A DNA stretch of 64,000 nt. Source: Idiomarina seosinensis_A (GTDB taxonomy: Bacteria; Pseudomonadota; Gammaproteobacteria; Enterobacterales; Alteromonadaceae). Location of the stretch: positions 2,108,001 to 2,172,000 of the forward strand of contig NZ_CP085211.1 in NCBI RefSeq assembly GCF_044797955.1, in the 5' to 3' direction. Made by a program: the position numbers and the translations under genes. Below are positions 8,897 through 16,626 of this stretch, piece after piece. The notes under the pieces are model-generated. The model did not search any database, had not been told where the DNA came from, and saw only the letters and a list, made by a program, of their open reading frames with translations. Each line of letters opens with the position of its first letter. The stretch's first letter is position 1.

Positions 8897-9729
8897 ACAG
8901 CATTCAGCTCAGTCCCAAGGCTCACAAGCGCCTGTCGACGTTTGTGGGCGAAATGGCCGGGATTCAACTCCCGGCCCATAAGAAGAACCTTATTGAATCG
9001 CGCCTGCGTAAACGACTTGTTAGCTTACAGTTTCAAAGTTTTGATGATTATGTTGAGTTTTTCTTATCAAACAATAAAAGCGCCAAAACCGAACAAAGTA
9101 TCGTTATTGATTTACTCACAACCAACAAAACCGATTTCTATCGCGAAGCCAGACAGTTCGAGTTTTTAAGCGAGTTTTACAGCAACAGTGTAAACCGGCT
9201 GTTGCTAAAACGCCAGTCACTTAATGTTTGGTGTGCTGCTGCAAGTACCGGCGAAGAACCTTACACGCTTGCGTTAGAACTCAGTGAATTAGCCAAAACT
9301 CACAGTGACTTCTCCTTTCGGATCCTGGCGACGGATATCTCGCCAACCGTTTTGGCAACCGCTCACCGCGGTGTCTATGCCGAGTCACGCATCGCTACCG
9401 TACCGCTGGAGTTGCGTAAACGCTACTTTTTACGAAGTAAGGACGCTAGTAAGGCATTAGTGAAAATGTCAAAACTGCTAAGAGATACCATTCAATTTGA
9501 TGAGTTTAATTTAATTCAAGGTGATTACTCTAATTTACCGAAATTCGACGTGATTTTTTGCCGTAATGTGATGATCTATTTTAGCCCAGAAGACCGTCAG
9601 AAGGTCGTTACAAATCTGCGCCAGCAGCTTAACCCTAATGGCTTACTCTTTGTTGGACATGCTGAAAGTATTGGGAGCAACCGACTCGACTTTCAGCAAT
9701 TGATACCTACCGTTTATCAAGTGAAATAG
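8893..9729 (+). CDS. cheR: Chemoreceptor glutamate methyltransferase CheR
   Basis: 278 residues. The N-terminal helical domain (about 1-80) is followed by a Rossmann-fold methyltransferase domain with NVWCAAASTGEEPYTLA (SAM-binding motif I), ILATDIS, and FDVIFCRNVMIYF, all diagnostic for CheR. It transfers methyl groups from SAM to glutamates of the neighbouring receptors. It starts inside the end of cheW and is 10 bp before cheB. Confidence 0.95.
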   Translation: MNSIQLSPKAHKRLSTFVGEMAGIQLPAHKKNLIESRLRKRLVSLQFQSFDDYVEFFLSNNKSAKTEQSIVIDLLTTNKTDFYREARQFEFLSEFYSNSVNRLLLKRQSLNVWCAAASTGEEPYTLALELSELAKTHSDFSFRILATDISPTVLATAHRGVYAESRIATVPLELRKRYFLRSKDASKALVKMSKLLRDTIQFDEFNLIQGDYSNLPKFDVIFCRNVMIYFSPEDRQKVVTNLRQQLNPNGLLFVGHAESIGSNRLDFQQLIPTVYQVK

Positions 9730-9739
9730 GTGAGTAACC

Positions 9740-10807
9740 GTGATTAGAGTATTAATCGTTGACGATTCAGCCTTAGTTCGGCAAAGCCTTACAGAGATCA
9801 TTAATTCATCGTCATTAATGCAAGTAATCGGCACAGCTGGCGATCCCTACTCTGCGGTGGAGCACATCAAAAAACAAAAGCCGGACGTGATTACCCTGGA
9901 TGTCGAAATGCCAAAAATGGACGGTATTACATTTTTGCGCAAGATCATGTCGCAAAACCCGATTCCGGTAGTGATTTGTTCGACGCTCACCGAGTACGGC
10001 ACTGCAACCCAACTTCAGGCTCTGGAGTCAGGTGCAGTTGATATTATTACCAAGCCCAAAAACACCAGCCGTGCTTTTTTTGAGGAAAGTAAAACGCAAA
10101 TTCTTGATGCAATAAAAGCCGCATCGCAAGCTCGTTTAAAGAAAATGCTGTTTTCGAAAAACTTGGGTAGTAGATCCAAAAAGCTAACAGCCGACGCGGT
10201 CATTGACGGTAAGTTCTCCGCCAAAGCACTCAGCAAAACAACGGACAAAATTGTAGTTATTGGCGCATCAACCGGTGGTACCGAAGCAATTCGGGTAGTA
10301 CTACAAGCAATGCCCCGCAGTTGTCCCCCTATTGTGGTGGTACAACATATGCCGGAGAACTTCACCAAAAGTTTTGCACAGCGCCTGAATGGGCTGTGCC
10401 AAATCAATGTAAAGGAAGCGGAAAATAACGACTCCTGCATTCCCGGTCACGCGCTCATTGCACCAGGCAATTACCACACCCTGCTTAAGCGCAGCGGTGC
10501 GAAATATTACGTTGAAGTCAAAGACGGTCCGCTAGTGAGTCGACACCGCCCTTCTGTGGACGTCCTGTTCCGATCGGCGGCCAAGTACGCCGGAGCCAAC
10601 GCCATCGGCGTCATTATGACCGGCATGGGCGACGACGGTGCCAGTGGCTTACTGGAAATGCGTAGCATGGGCGCCTTTACCATCGGTCAGGATGAAGAAA
10701 CCTGCGTTGTTTACGGGATGCCGCGCGAAGCTCATGAGCGTGGCGCGGTAATCAAGCAAACGTCTTTGCAACATATCGCTCAGTCGATAATTAAGGCGGC
10801 ATTATGA
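9740..10807 (+). CDS. cheB: Protein-glutamate methylesterase/deamidase CheB
   Basis: 355 residues. A receiver domain at 1-125 (LIVDDSALVRQ, phospho-Asp in ITLDVEMPKMDG, Lys in ITKPK) and a methylesterase domain from about 165. Its catalytic elements are visible: Ser in GASTGGTEAI, His in VQHMPENFTKSF, and Asp in MTGMGDDGASG. Phosphorylated CheB demethylates receptors and so opposes CheR. Its stop overlaps the start of the cheD-receiver fusion by 4 bp. Confidence 0.96.
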   Translation: MIRVLIVDDSALVRQSLTEIINSSSLMQVIGTAGDPYSAVEHIKKQKPDVITLDVEMPKMDGITFLRKIMSQNPIPVVICSTLTEYGTATQLQALESGAVDIITKPKNTSRAFFEESKTQILDAIKAASQARLKKMLFSKNLGSRSKKLTADAVIDGKFSAKALSKTTDKIVVIGASTGGTEAIRVVLQAMPRSCPPIVVVQHMPENFTKSFAQRLNGLCQINVKEAENNDSCIPGHALIAPGNYHTLLKRSGAKYYVEVKDGPLVSRHRPSVDVLFRSAAKYAGANAIGVIMTGMGDDGASGLLEMRSMGAFTIGQDEETCVVYGMPREAHERGAVIKQTSLQHIAQSIIKAAL

Positions 10808-11715
10808 CATTAATAAAGTCCACAGCTAACCGTATCGTCCTAAATATAGGCGAGCTGGTTTTTGGTGGTGGCTCTAAGTCATTACATACACTATTAGGTT
10901 CCTGTATTGCGATAACCTTGTGGCATCCCAAACATAAGTTGAGTGGTATGTGCCATTTTGCGCTACCGTCTAATCCCGAAAATTCATCAGAACGAGAGTT
11001 GGATGCGCGTTATGGAGATGATTGCGTCAAACTCTTCAAGCGATTAACTGAAGAGCGCAAGGTTCCTTTAAGTGAATTTAAAGCACGAATTTTTGGTGGT
11101 GGCAACATGTTGGAATCGTCGCGACTTGAATCAGCAATGGAATCTCAAATCACCGCAGCAAACATTGGCGAAATCAATGCTGCGCAAGCATTCTCGAAAT
11201 TGTTGGCAGAGGGCGTCACCATCATGGAGGCAGACGTTGGCGAAGAGGGATACCGTAAGGTCGATTTTGATCCAACGACGGGAGTTGCAAATGTTGAGTT
11301 TGTCTCAGTAGAGAAAAAGAAACAAACAACAATTGTCGATCTTAAACAGAAAATTCTGATAGTTGATGACAGCCTGGAAACTCGCACTATTCTTACTCGC
11401 AGTCTGAGAAAGGCCGGCTATGAAACCGAACAGGCCCGTAACGGTATTGAGGCGGTCGCCGTTTATGAACGATTCCAGCCCGACATAATTTTGATGGATA
11501 TGATGATGCCCATCATGGACGGGGTCAGCGCAACCAAACAGTTACGAGAAGCCAATGCCGAGCAGCCAATTTTAATGCTTACCGGCAGTGAAGAGCTTGA
11601 ATCTATGGCTCAGGCTTTTGATGCAGGGGCTACCGATTTTATTTCGAAACCAATACGTGTCCCTGTGCTAAAACAACACATTTACAATGCCCTAAGTTCT
11701 TTAAAGAAGCAGTGA
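10804..11715 (+). CDS. cheD: CheD glutamine deamidase fused to a C-terminal receiver domain
   Basis: 303 residues. Residues about 8-165 are a CheD domain: LLGSCIAITLW carries the catalytic Cys (C34), GMCHFALP the catalytic His (H51), and ARIFGGGNML is a further CheD signature. After a short linker, residues about 182-300 are a complete receiver domain (KILIVDDSLETR, phospho-Asp in IILMDMMMPIMDG, LTGSE, Lys in ISKPI). CheD is normally a stand-alone enzyme of about 160-200 residues that deamidates receptor glutamines, and in Bacillus binds CheY-P. Here a phosphorylatable module is covalently attached. The open frame is continuous with no sign of a sequencing join, and it overlaps cheB by 4 bp. 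Confidence 0.93.
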   Translation: MTLIKSTANRIVLNIGELVFGGGSKSLHTLLGSCIAITLWHPKHKLSGMCHFALPSNPENSSERELDARYGDDCVKLFKRLTEERKVPLSEFKARIFGGGNMLESSRLESAMESQITAANIGEINAAQAFSKLLAEGVTIMEADVGEEGYRKVDFDPTTGVANVEFVSVEKKKQTTIVDLKQKILIVDDSLETRTILTRSLRKAGYETEQARNGIEAVAVYERFQPDIILMDMMMPIMDGVSATKQLREANAEQPILMLTGSEELESMAQAFDAGATDFISKPIRVPVLKQHIYNALSSLKKQ

Positions 11716-11727
11716 GTTATTAATCCT

Positions 11728-13770
11728 ATGTGTTCCAGGCTGTTAGTTGAAAAACTCCGACAACAAATTAATGAATTAGAACAAAAAGCGCAACAGGCTG
11801 AAGCCGCAAATGTTGCCAAAAGTCAGTTCTTGGCCAATATGAGTCACGAAATACGTACCCCCATGAACGGAGTCATGGGGATGCTGGATATTGTATTAGA
11901 TACGAATTTAAATGCTGAGCAACGTCAGTTCCTTAAGCTTGCTAAAAATTCAGCCAATCAGCTACTTGAACTTATAAATTTATTGCTGGATTTATCCAAA
12001 ATCGAAGCCAAAAACTTTGACTTAAACTACGAGTCGGTAGAGCTTTTCGATTTTATTGGAGAAGTTATTAAAGCACACACTACGGCCGCCAAAAGCCGCG
12101 GAATAAAGTTAACCTATTCGATAGCGTCTGAGCTGCCGCATATGGTATCGATAGATCCAATGCGAGTGCGACAAATCCTCACTAACTTGCTCAGTAACGC
12201 GATAAAATTCACAGATTTTGGCAGCGTCGAATTAACAACTAAGGCTTCTTTCGACTTACCTCAAAATGACACAAGAGCAAACCTCTTTTTTATCGTACGT
12301 GATACAGGCGTTGGTATTGACACCGCTGATAAACAAAGAATTTTCGAATCTTTTAGCCAAGTAGACGCTGACTTAAACCGCCGTTATGAAGGTTCTGGGC
12401 TCGGACTGACCATTTGCAGCGAATTAGTGAACATGATGAACGGCAGCATCCACCTGGAGAGTGAAATAGGTAAAGGCTCAGCTTTCACAGTCTGTCTGCC
12501 GGTAGAGGTAAAGAGTTCCGTCAAGCCCAAAGCGTTTCCTACAGCTCATCAGTCCGCAAAGATGCGGGTGCTTTTGGTTGATGATGAAGCAGTCAACCGG
12601 CAGGTCATTTCAGCGTTACTCAATTCGTTGCATGTGACTCATGAAACAGCTTCTAGCGCTGAGGAGGCGTTGTTTAAACTACGTGGTACCGAGAAGGCAT
12701 TTACCCATTTACTGACAGATGCAGGCATGCCTGGAATGGACGGCTACCAGCTTGTTCAGGCAGTCATACACGAAAAGCTTATTTCGCCCACAAAAATTCG
12801 CATACTAAGCTCATCGCCAATATCTGGTGATAGCAAAAAATGTAAGCAACTTGGCGTTCCAGCTTACCTCACTAAGCCGGTGACCCAAGCCGATCTCGCT
12901 GAAACTTTAAAACTGCGCTCAAGCTTTGGAGCTTCACGGGACGAACGAGTACTTGGCAGCGACAGAGACAGTCCAATAAAAGTATTGTTGGCCGAGGATC
13001 ATCAGGTAAACCAGTTACTGATTACCAAAATTCTCGAGCGTCACGCCGTCATACTCGAAATTGCCGACAACGGTGAGGAGGCATTAGAAAAATTCACCAC
13101 TGGGCAATTCGATGTCATCCTTATGGACATCATGATGCCAAAGCTGGACGGCCTTGCTGCCTCAAGAAAGATTCGAAAGCTGGAACAACAACTGCAGTTG
13201 CAACGCACTCCTATCATCGCGTTAACAGCGAATGTGATGTTAGAGCACAAACAACAGTATCAAGAAGCCGGGATTGAGGGCTTTGTCAGTAAACCGATAG
13301 ACTACCGGCTTTTAATCCGAGAAATCGATACGGTACTCGTTGATCATTCAATTCAAAACGATCTTCCTACACTCGAAGATCTTGTTAACGGTCAATTTGA
13401 CGAATCAGATTCTGAACCAATGGCCCTAATCGCAAATAAAACAGATGTCATTGAAGCACTCGCCATGATGGATGATGATCTAGAATTATTTCAAGAGGCA
13501 TTCGAACTGTTTAAAAAATCACTGCCCAAACACTTGAGCGTGCTTAACGGCGAGAGAGAACAAGCCTTGATTGCCGCGCACACATTAAAATCATCCTTTG
13601 CATCCTTCGGTCTTAAAGATGCCAGTAAATCCGCAGCAAAGCTGGAGCAGAAGCTGCGCACCGAGCACTCGATTGACTTCGGTGCCGACATAACCGAGGT
13701 ATATGCATCGGTCGAACGCATTCCCAAAGATTTTCCGACCGCTATTCTGGAAAACATTTATGTCGACTAA
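11728..13770 (+). CDS. Cytoplasmic hybrid histidine kinase (HisKA-HATPase-REC-REC-HPt)
   Basis: 680 residues with no membrane segment or recognisable sensor domain. A coiled coil leads into HisKA (FLANMSHEIRTPMNG, His 40) and HATPase_c (ILTNLLSNAIKFT, DTGVGI, GSGLGL). The first receiver is about 280-395 (LLVDDEAVNRQ; acceptor Asp in LLTDAGMPGMDG). The second is about 415-540 (LLAEDHQVNQ, VILMDIMMPKLDG). A C-terminal HPt domain has AHTLKSSFASFG as its histidine site. It lies 12 bp after cheD and overlaps the EAL-HDOD gene by 11 bp. Lacking its own sensor, it may take input from the chemosensory array or a partner protein. The HPt could phosphorylate the FixJ-type regulator or the REC-EAL protein at the left end; that link is inference. 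Confidence 0.94.
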   Translation: MCSRLLVEKLRQQINELEQKAQQAEAANVAKSQFLANMSHEIRTPMNGVMGMLDIVLDTNLNAEQRQFLKLAKNSANQLLELINLLLDLSKIEAKNFDLNYESVELFDFIGEVIKAHTTAAKSRGIKLTYSIASELPHMVSIDPMRVRQILTNLLSNAIKFTDFGSVELTTKASFDLPQNDTRANLFFIVRDTGVGIDTADKQRIFESFSQVDADLNRRYEGSGLGLTICSELVNMMNGSIHLESEIGKGSAFTVCLPVEVKSSVKPKAFPTAHQSAKMRVLLVDDEAVNRQVISALLNSLHVTHETASSAEEALFKLRGTEKAFTHLLTDAGMPGMDGYQLVQAVIHEKLISPTKIRILSSSPISGDSKKCKQLGVPAYLTKPVTQADLAETLKLRSSFGASRDERVLGSDRDSPIKVLLAEDHQVNQLLITKILERHAVILEIADNGEEALEKFTTGQFDVILMDIMMPKLDGLAASRKIRKLEQQLQLQRTPIIALTANVMLEHKQQYQEAGIEGFVSKPIDYRLLIREIDTVLVDHSIQNDLPTLEDLVNGQFDESDSEPMALIANKTDVIEALAMMDDDLELFQEAFELFKKSLPKHLSVLNGEREQALIAAHTLKSSFASFGLKDASKSAAKLEQKLRTEHSIDFGADITEVYASVERIPKDFPTAILENIYVD

Positions 13771-14971
13771 TTCACCTCACTATTGTATTGCACTGCAGCC
13801 AATTTGTGACCGTAACTTCCGCCATGTTGCTGATGAGCTGCAATATTACTCTGCGGATAAACAAGTTAGTCCTAACTTTGTTGACCCTGTCGCTGCAACC
13901 GCCAGGGCTTGCTCGACCGCACTACTAGAACTGGGCCTGCCAAGCCTGATCGGTGAGCGTACACTGATGATCAAGGCTCCCTCGCACTGGATAGCTAACA
14001 AAGATCTGGTCGAAATTTTACCCAATAAGTTAATTATCGAACTGCTTGATCCGGAGTCCGTTAATAAAAGCCTGTCCGCTGCACTCTTAAGCCTGAAGAA
14101 GCGGGGTCTTCGCCTTGCCTGTCCGTATAGTAAGCTAGAGAGTGTAGGTATTGGCTTCAGGGGACTGTTTGATATTCTCACACATGATGAGCTTATTGAG
14201 CGTGAACTTCTTACTCGCGGCGCTCAGCCAACTTATCAACACCTGCTGCGTCGGCTCACATGCTTAGAAGCACTTAGCAAGGCGAGAAATGATGGCTACG
14301 CATTGTTTCAGGGGGACGTTTTTTCACCGTTGAAAACACTTGAAACTGCTTCCGGAAAGCGTCAAAGCAACCCCATAGCTGAACTTAAATTATTGCAATT
14401 ACTGTCGGATCCCAACTCCGATTTGAAGCTGATTGAACAGTCCCTTATTCAACAGCCTTATCTATGTTATGTACTGATGAAACAAACCAATAATGCTGGT
14501 AACCTCCGTTCTAAGCCAGTCAGTAGTGTTAAGCAGGCGGTACTATCAGTTGGTTTAACCAAACTCAAATCGATTGTTGCCGCAGTCACGCTATCGCGCC
14601 ATGACCCGATTCAGAAGCTACAACTACGGACGGTATTAACTCGCGCGCTGTTGGCTGAGGCACTAGCAAAAAAAACCTCTGATGTGTCACCGGGAACAGC
14701 GTTTTTTTGTGGTTTGCTGTCTTTATTTGACCGTCTTAATGGAACTAGCCTTGAGCACATTTTGAAGGAAATTAATGTTTCCGCTACCGTCGTTCAGGCA
14801 CTTGTTGAGAGATCAGGACCCTTGGGGAGGTTACTCAGTATTATCGAAGATTTTGAGCAGCAGGCCGTCGCACGGTATCACCCCAAACTGATCGGTCTAT
14901 TGAACGAGGAATTCGTTAAAGTGGTTGCACTTTTAAACAGTATTATTATTGAACCCCTACCAAAAAATTAA
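13760..14971 (+). CDS. EAL-like/HDOD domain protein (YuxH type)
   Basis: 403 residues from the ATG at 13760. The N-terminal part keeps the outline of the YuxH-family EAL domain (IALQPICDRNFRHVADELQYY in place of the usual RQPIFDR...AYELLYR) but lacks recognisable EAL, DDFG and KxD catalytic motifs, so phosphodiesterase activity is unlikely. The C-terminal part (about 190-390) is an HDOD domain, a catalytically dead HD-like fold found in signalling proteins. EAL-HDOD proteins of vibrios and relatives control motility, which fits the place at the end of a chemosensory operon. The start overlaps the hybrid kinase stop. A decayed paralogue lies 400 bp downstream. Confidence 0.85.
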   Translation: MSTNSPHYCIALQPICDRNFRHVADELQYYSADKQVSPNFVDPVAATARACSTALLELGLPSLIGERTLMIKAPSHWIANKDLVEILPNKLIIELLDPESVNKSLSAALLSLKKRGLRLACPYSKLESVGIGFRGLFDILTHDELIERELLTRGAQPTYQHLLRRLTCLEALSKARNDGYALFQGDVFSPLKTLETASGKRQSNPIAELKLLQLLSDPNSDLKLIEQSLIQQPYLCYVLMKQTNNAGNLRSKPVSSVKQAVLSVGLTKLKSIVAAVTLSRHDPIQKLQLRTVLTRALLAEALAKKTSDVSPGTAFFCGLLSLFDRLNGTSLEHILKEINVSATVVQALVERSGPLGRLLSIIEDFEQQAVARYHPKLIGLLNEEFVKVVALLNSIIIEPLPKN

Positions 14972-14977
14972 TACCAT

Positions 14978-15181
14978 TTATTCGCTGGTCGCGCAGTTTG
15001 GGCACTTTAAAGTGTCACTGAAAAGTCGCTGTGCTTCCTCTAAAGCTCTGCTAAATGTTGGGCTTTTTGACAAAGAAACCGCATGTTCCGGATTCTTTAA
15101 CTTTTGGCAATCTTCTTTATGCAACAGACGCGCTTGCTGACCATTATCTTGCTCCCCAATTTCTATATAAAACCGCTGCAC
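14978..15181 (-). CDS. Small Cys-containing protein of unknown function
   Basis: 67 residues starting at a GTG preceded by AGGAG at 5-nt spacing, which supports a real gene convergent with the EAL-HDOD gene (6 bp between the stops). The protein is hydrophilic and has three cysteines, one in HKEDC and two in a C-terminal CPNC pair, a pattern that could bind metal or form a disulfide. I do not recognise a family. A TACGTAA motif pair lies about 75 bp upstream of its start, like the one before the FixJ-type regulator. No membrane segment or signal peptide. Confidence 0.6.
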   Translation of the reverse strand: MQRFYIEIGEQDNGQQARLLHKEDCQKLKNPEHAVSLSKSPTFSRALEEAQRLFSDTLKCPNCATSE

Positions 15182-15249
15182 ATACTCTCCTCAAGCCATA
15201 AAAACCCGCGTACATGGTAAATATTAATGAGCCGACCGCTATTATGCAA

Positions 15250-15266
15250 TGCGTAAATATACGTAA
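15250..15266. promoter_or_regulatory. TGCGTAA/TACGTAA direct repeat upstream of the small Cys-containing gene
   Basis: Two heptamers, TGCGTAA and TACGTAA, are spaced by three bases about 75 bp before the GTG start of the leftward small gene. The second is identical to the arm of the 18-bp palindrome at 2645-2662. It may be another binding site of the same regulator. Chance cannot be excluded for so short a motif in AT-rich DNA. Confidence 0.3.
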
Positions 15267-15371
15267 AATTATAGGCTTTTATTCTTCTACTTCTGAGTCA
15301 TTCCTTATCCTCAATCATGAATTAAGCAGGTGAGCACTCATCAGTCAGTTGCTTGATGAGTGGTGAACGAA

Positions 15372-15620
15372 ATGACACAGAATTCTGAACACTACCTATC
15401 GATATCATGAACTGCTTTATAATGGCGATTTTGATGCGTTTACAAACCGCTACCGACGCGCACCAGACGTTAAAATTCCAGTTGCGACCAAACTAAAGGC
15501 AATTGTGGCGGCGGTCGTTCTATCCATTATAATGAAAGAATAATCAAACTTCTCAATGAGGAGTACGTCAACGTTGTTGCTGTGTTGAATACAATGATTG
15601 TCGAACCAGTTAAAAATTGA
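15372..15620 (+). pseudogene. Remnant of a second EAL-HDOD gene
   Basis: Three blocks resemble the intact EAL-HDOD protein at 13760-14971, in the same order and separated by deletions or frameshifts. Block 1 (15372-15401) reads MTQNSEHYLS, against MSTNSPHYCI at the intact N-terminus. Block 2 (15400-15543) reads RYHELLYNGD then, after a jump, ATKLKAIVAAVVLS, against TKLKSIVAAVTLS. Block 3, in another frame (about 15525-15620), reads IIKLLNEEYVNVVAVLN and ends EPVKN, against LIGLLNEEFVKVVALLN and EPLPKN at the intact C-terminus. About 1 kb of the gene is gone. The 603-bp stretch 15182-15784 otherwise holds only the regulatory elements listed and no further gene that I can see. Confidence 0.8.
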
Positions 15621-15671
15621 AATAAATTAATAAAATAAGTGATCTATCGGTTCTTAAATGCACTATCAATT

Positions 15672-15713
15672 TTCACACAAATGTTAAAAAAAAGTTTAAA
15701 CCGCATTTGTGAA
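15672..15713. promoter_or_regulatory. Inverted repeat and possible promoter upstream of the proteorhodopsin operon
   Basis: TTCACACAAATG (15672-15683) is mirrored by CATTTGTGAA (15704-15713), a dyad with a 2-nt difference in one arm. The left arm contains TTCACA, which with TTTAAA 17 bp downstream could serve as -35 and -10 boxes for the operon. A repressor or activator site overlapping the promoter is plausible. The assignment is by eye only. Confidence 0.35.
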
Positions 15714-15719
15714 CTAAAA

Positions 15720-15757
15720 CACCCCTTACAGGCATGCCTGAAGTCGATGCCGGGGTG
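15720..15757 (+). promoter_or_regulatory. Leader hairpin before the proteorhodopsin gene
   Basis: CACCCC (15720-15725) pairs with GGGGTG (15752-15757) and GGCAT (15731-15735) with ATGCC (15747-15751), leaving a 5-nt bulge on one side. The hairpin ends 28 nt before the rhodopsin ATG and has no T-run, so it looks like a leader structure affecting mRNA stability or translation rather than a terminator. Confidence 0.4.
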
Positions 15758-15785
15758 AAACTTCTACATTGATTTGAGGTGCTTT

Positions 15786-16559
15786 ATGAGCGCGATATTT
15801 AAAAAATGGCAAGCGGCATTAGCGCCGGCATTTTTGTTACTGATGCCCGGTTCTGCCAATGCGGCAAACCTGCAGCCTGATGATTTCGTTGGTATTTCGT
15901 TTTGGTTAATTTCCATGGCTCTTGCAGCGGCAACGGTGTTTTTCTTATGGGAAACACAGTGCGTGTCGGGTAAATGGAAGACATCGTTAACGGTTTCTGC
16001 ATTGGTAACCTTTATCGCTGCCTTTCATTACTTTTATATGCGCGATGTCTGGGTCAGCACTGGCGAGACACCAACCGTCTACCGTTACATTGACTGGTTA
16101 TTGACAGTACCCCTGCTGATGATTGAATTTTACCTTATCTTGCGCGCCATAGGTGCTGCCAGTGCGGGTATTTTCTGGCGTCTGCTGATTGGTACACTTG
16201 TCATGTTGATACCTGGATATCTGGGCGAAGCGGGCTATATTAATATTACCGTTGGTTTTGTTATCGGAATGATTGGCTGGCTGTACATCCTGTACGAAAT
16301 CTTTGCCGGTGAAGCGGGCAAAGCTGCCGCAGCTAATGGCTCTCCAGCAGTTAAATTCGCTTATTCAGCGATGCGCTGGATTGTTACCGTCGGTTGGGCA
16401 ATTTACCCACTGGGCTATGTACTCGGATACATGACCGGCAGTGCCGATCAAGACACCTTAAACATTGTCTATAACCTGGCAGATGTGGTGAATAAGATCG
16501 CGTTTGGTATCTTAATCTGGTACGCAGCAACCAGTGAAAGCAACCAGCAAGAAAGCTAA
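15786..16559 (+). CDS. Proteorhodopsin, light-driven proton pump (green-absorbing type)
   Basis: 257 residues with an N-terminal signal peptide ending near SANA/ANL and seven hydrophobic helices. Helix C reads YRYIDWLLTVPLLMIEFYL. D103 and E114 match the proton acceptor and donor of proteorhodopsin (D97, E108), with T107 between, giving the DTE pump motif. The residue equivalent to position 105 is Leu (L111), the green-tuned form. H81 matches the conserved His75. K237 in DVVNKIAFG is the retinal Schiff-base lysine. The ATG at 15786 is preceded by GAGGTGCTTT. It heads an operon with all the genes for making retinal. Light-driven proton export in the inner membrane is the expected role. Confidence 0.97.
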   Translation: MSAIFKKWQAALAPAFLLLMPGSANAANLQPDDFVGISFWLISMALAAATVFFLWETQCVSGKWKTSLTVSALVTFIAAFHYFYMRDVWVSTGETPTVYRYIDWLLTVPLLMIEFYLILRAIGAASAGIFWRLLIGTLVMLIPGYLGEAGYINITVGFVIGMIGWLYILYEIFAGEAGKAAAANGSPAVKFAYSAMRWIVTVGWAIYPLGYVLGYMTGSADQDTLNIVYNLADVVNKIAFGILIWYAATSESNQQES

Positions 16560-16626
16560 AGCTTACACCTGTGGTCAGGATACTCAAACAGGGTTTCCTG
16601 ACCCGGTATCGCCAAAGGGAGGCCTT

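Noticed and set aside
10015..10440. 141-residue open frame antisense to cheB
   Set aside because: Lies within the conserved cheB coding sequence, with no motif or start signal of its own.
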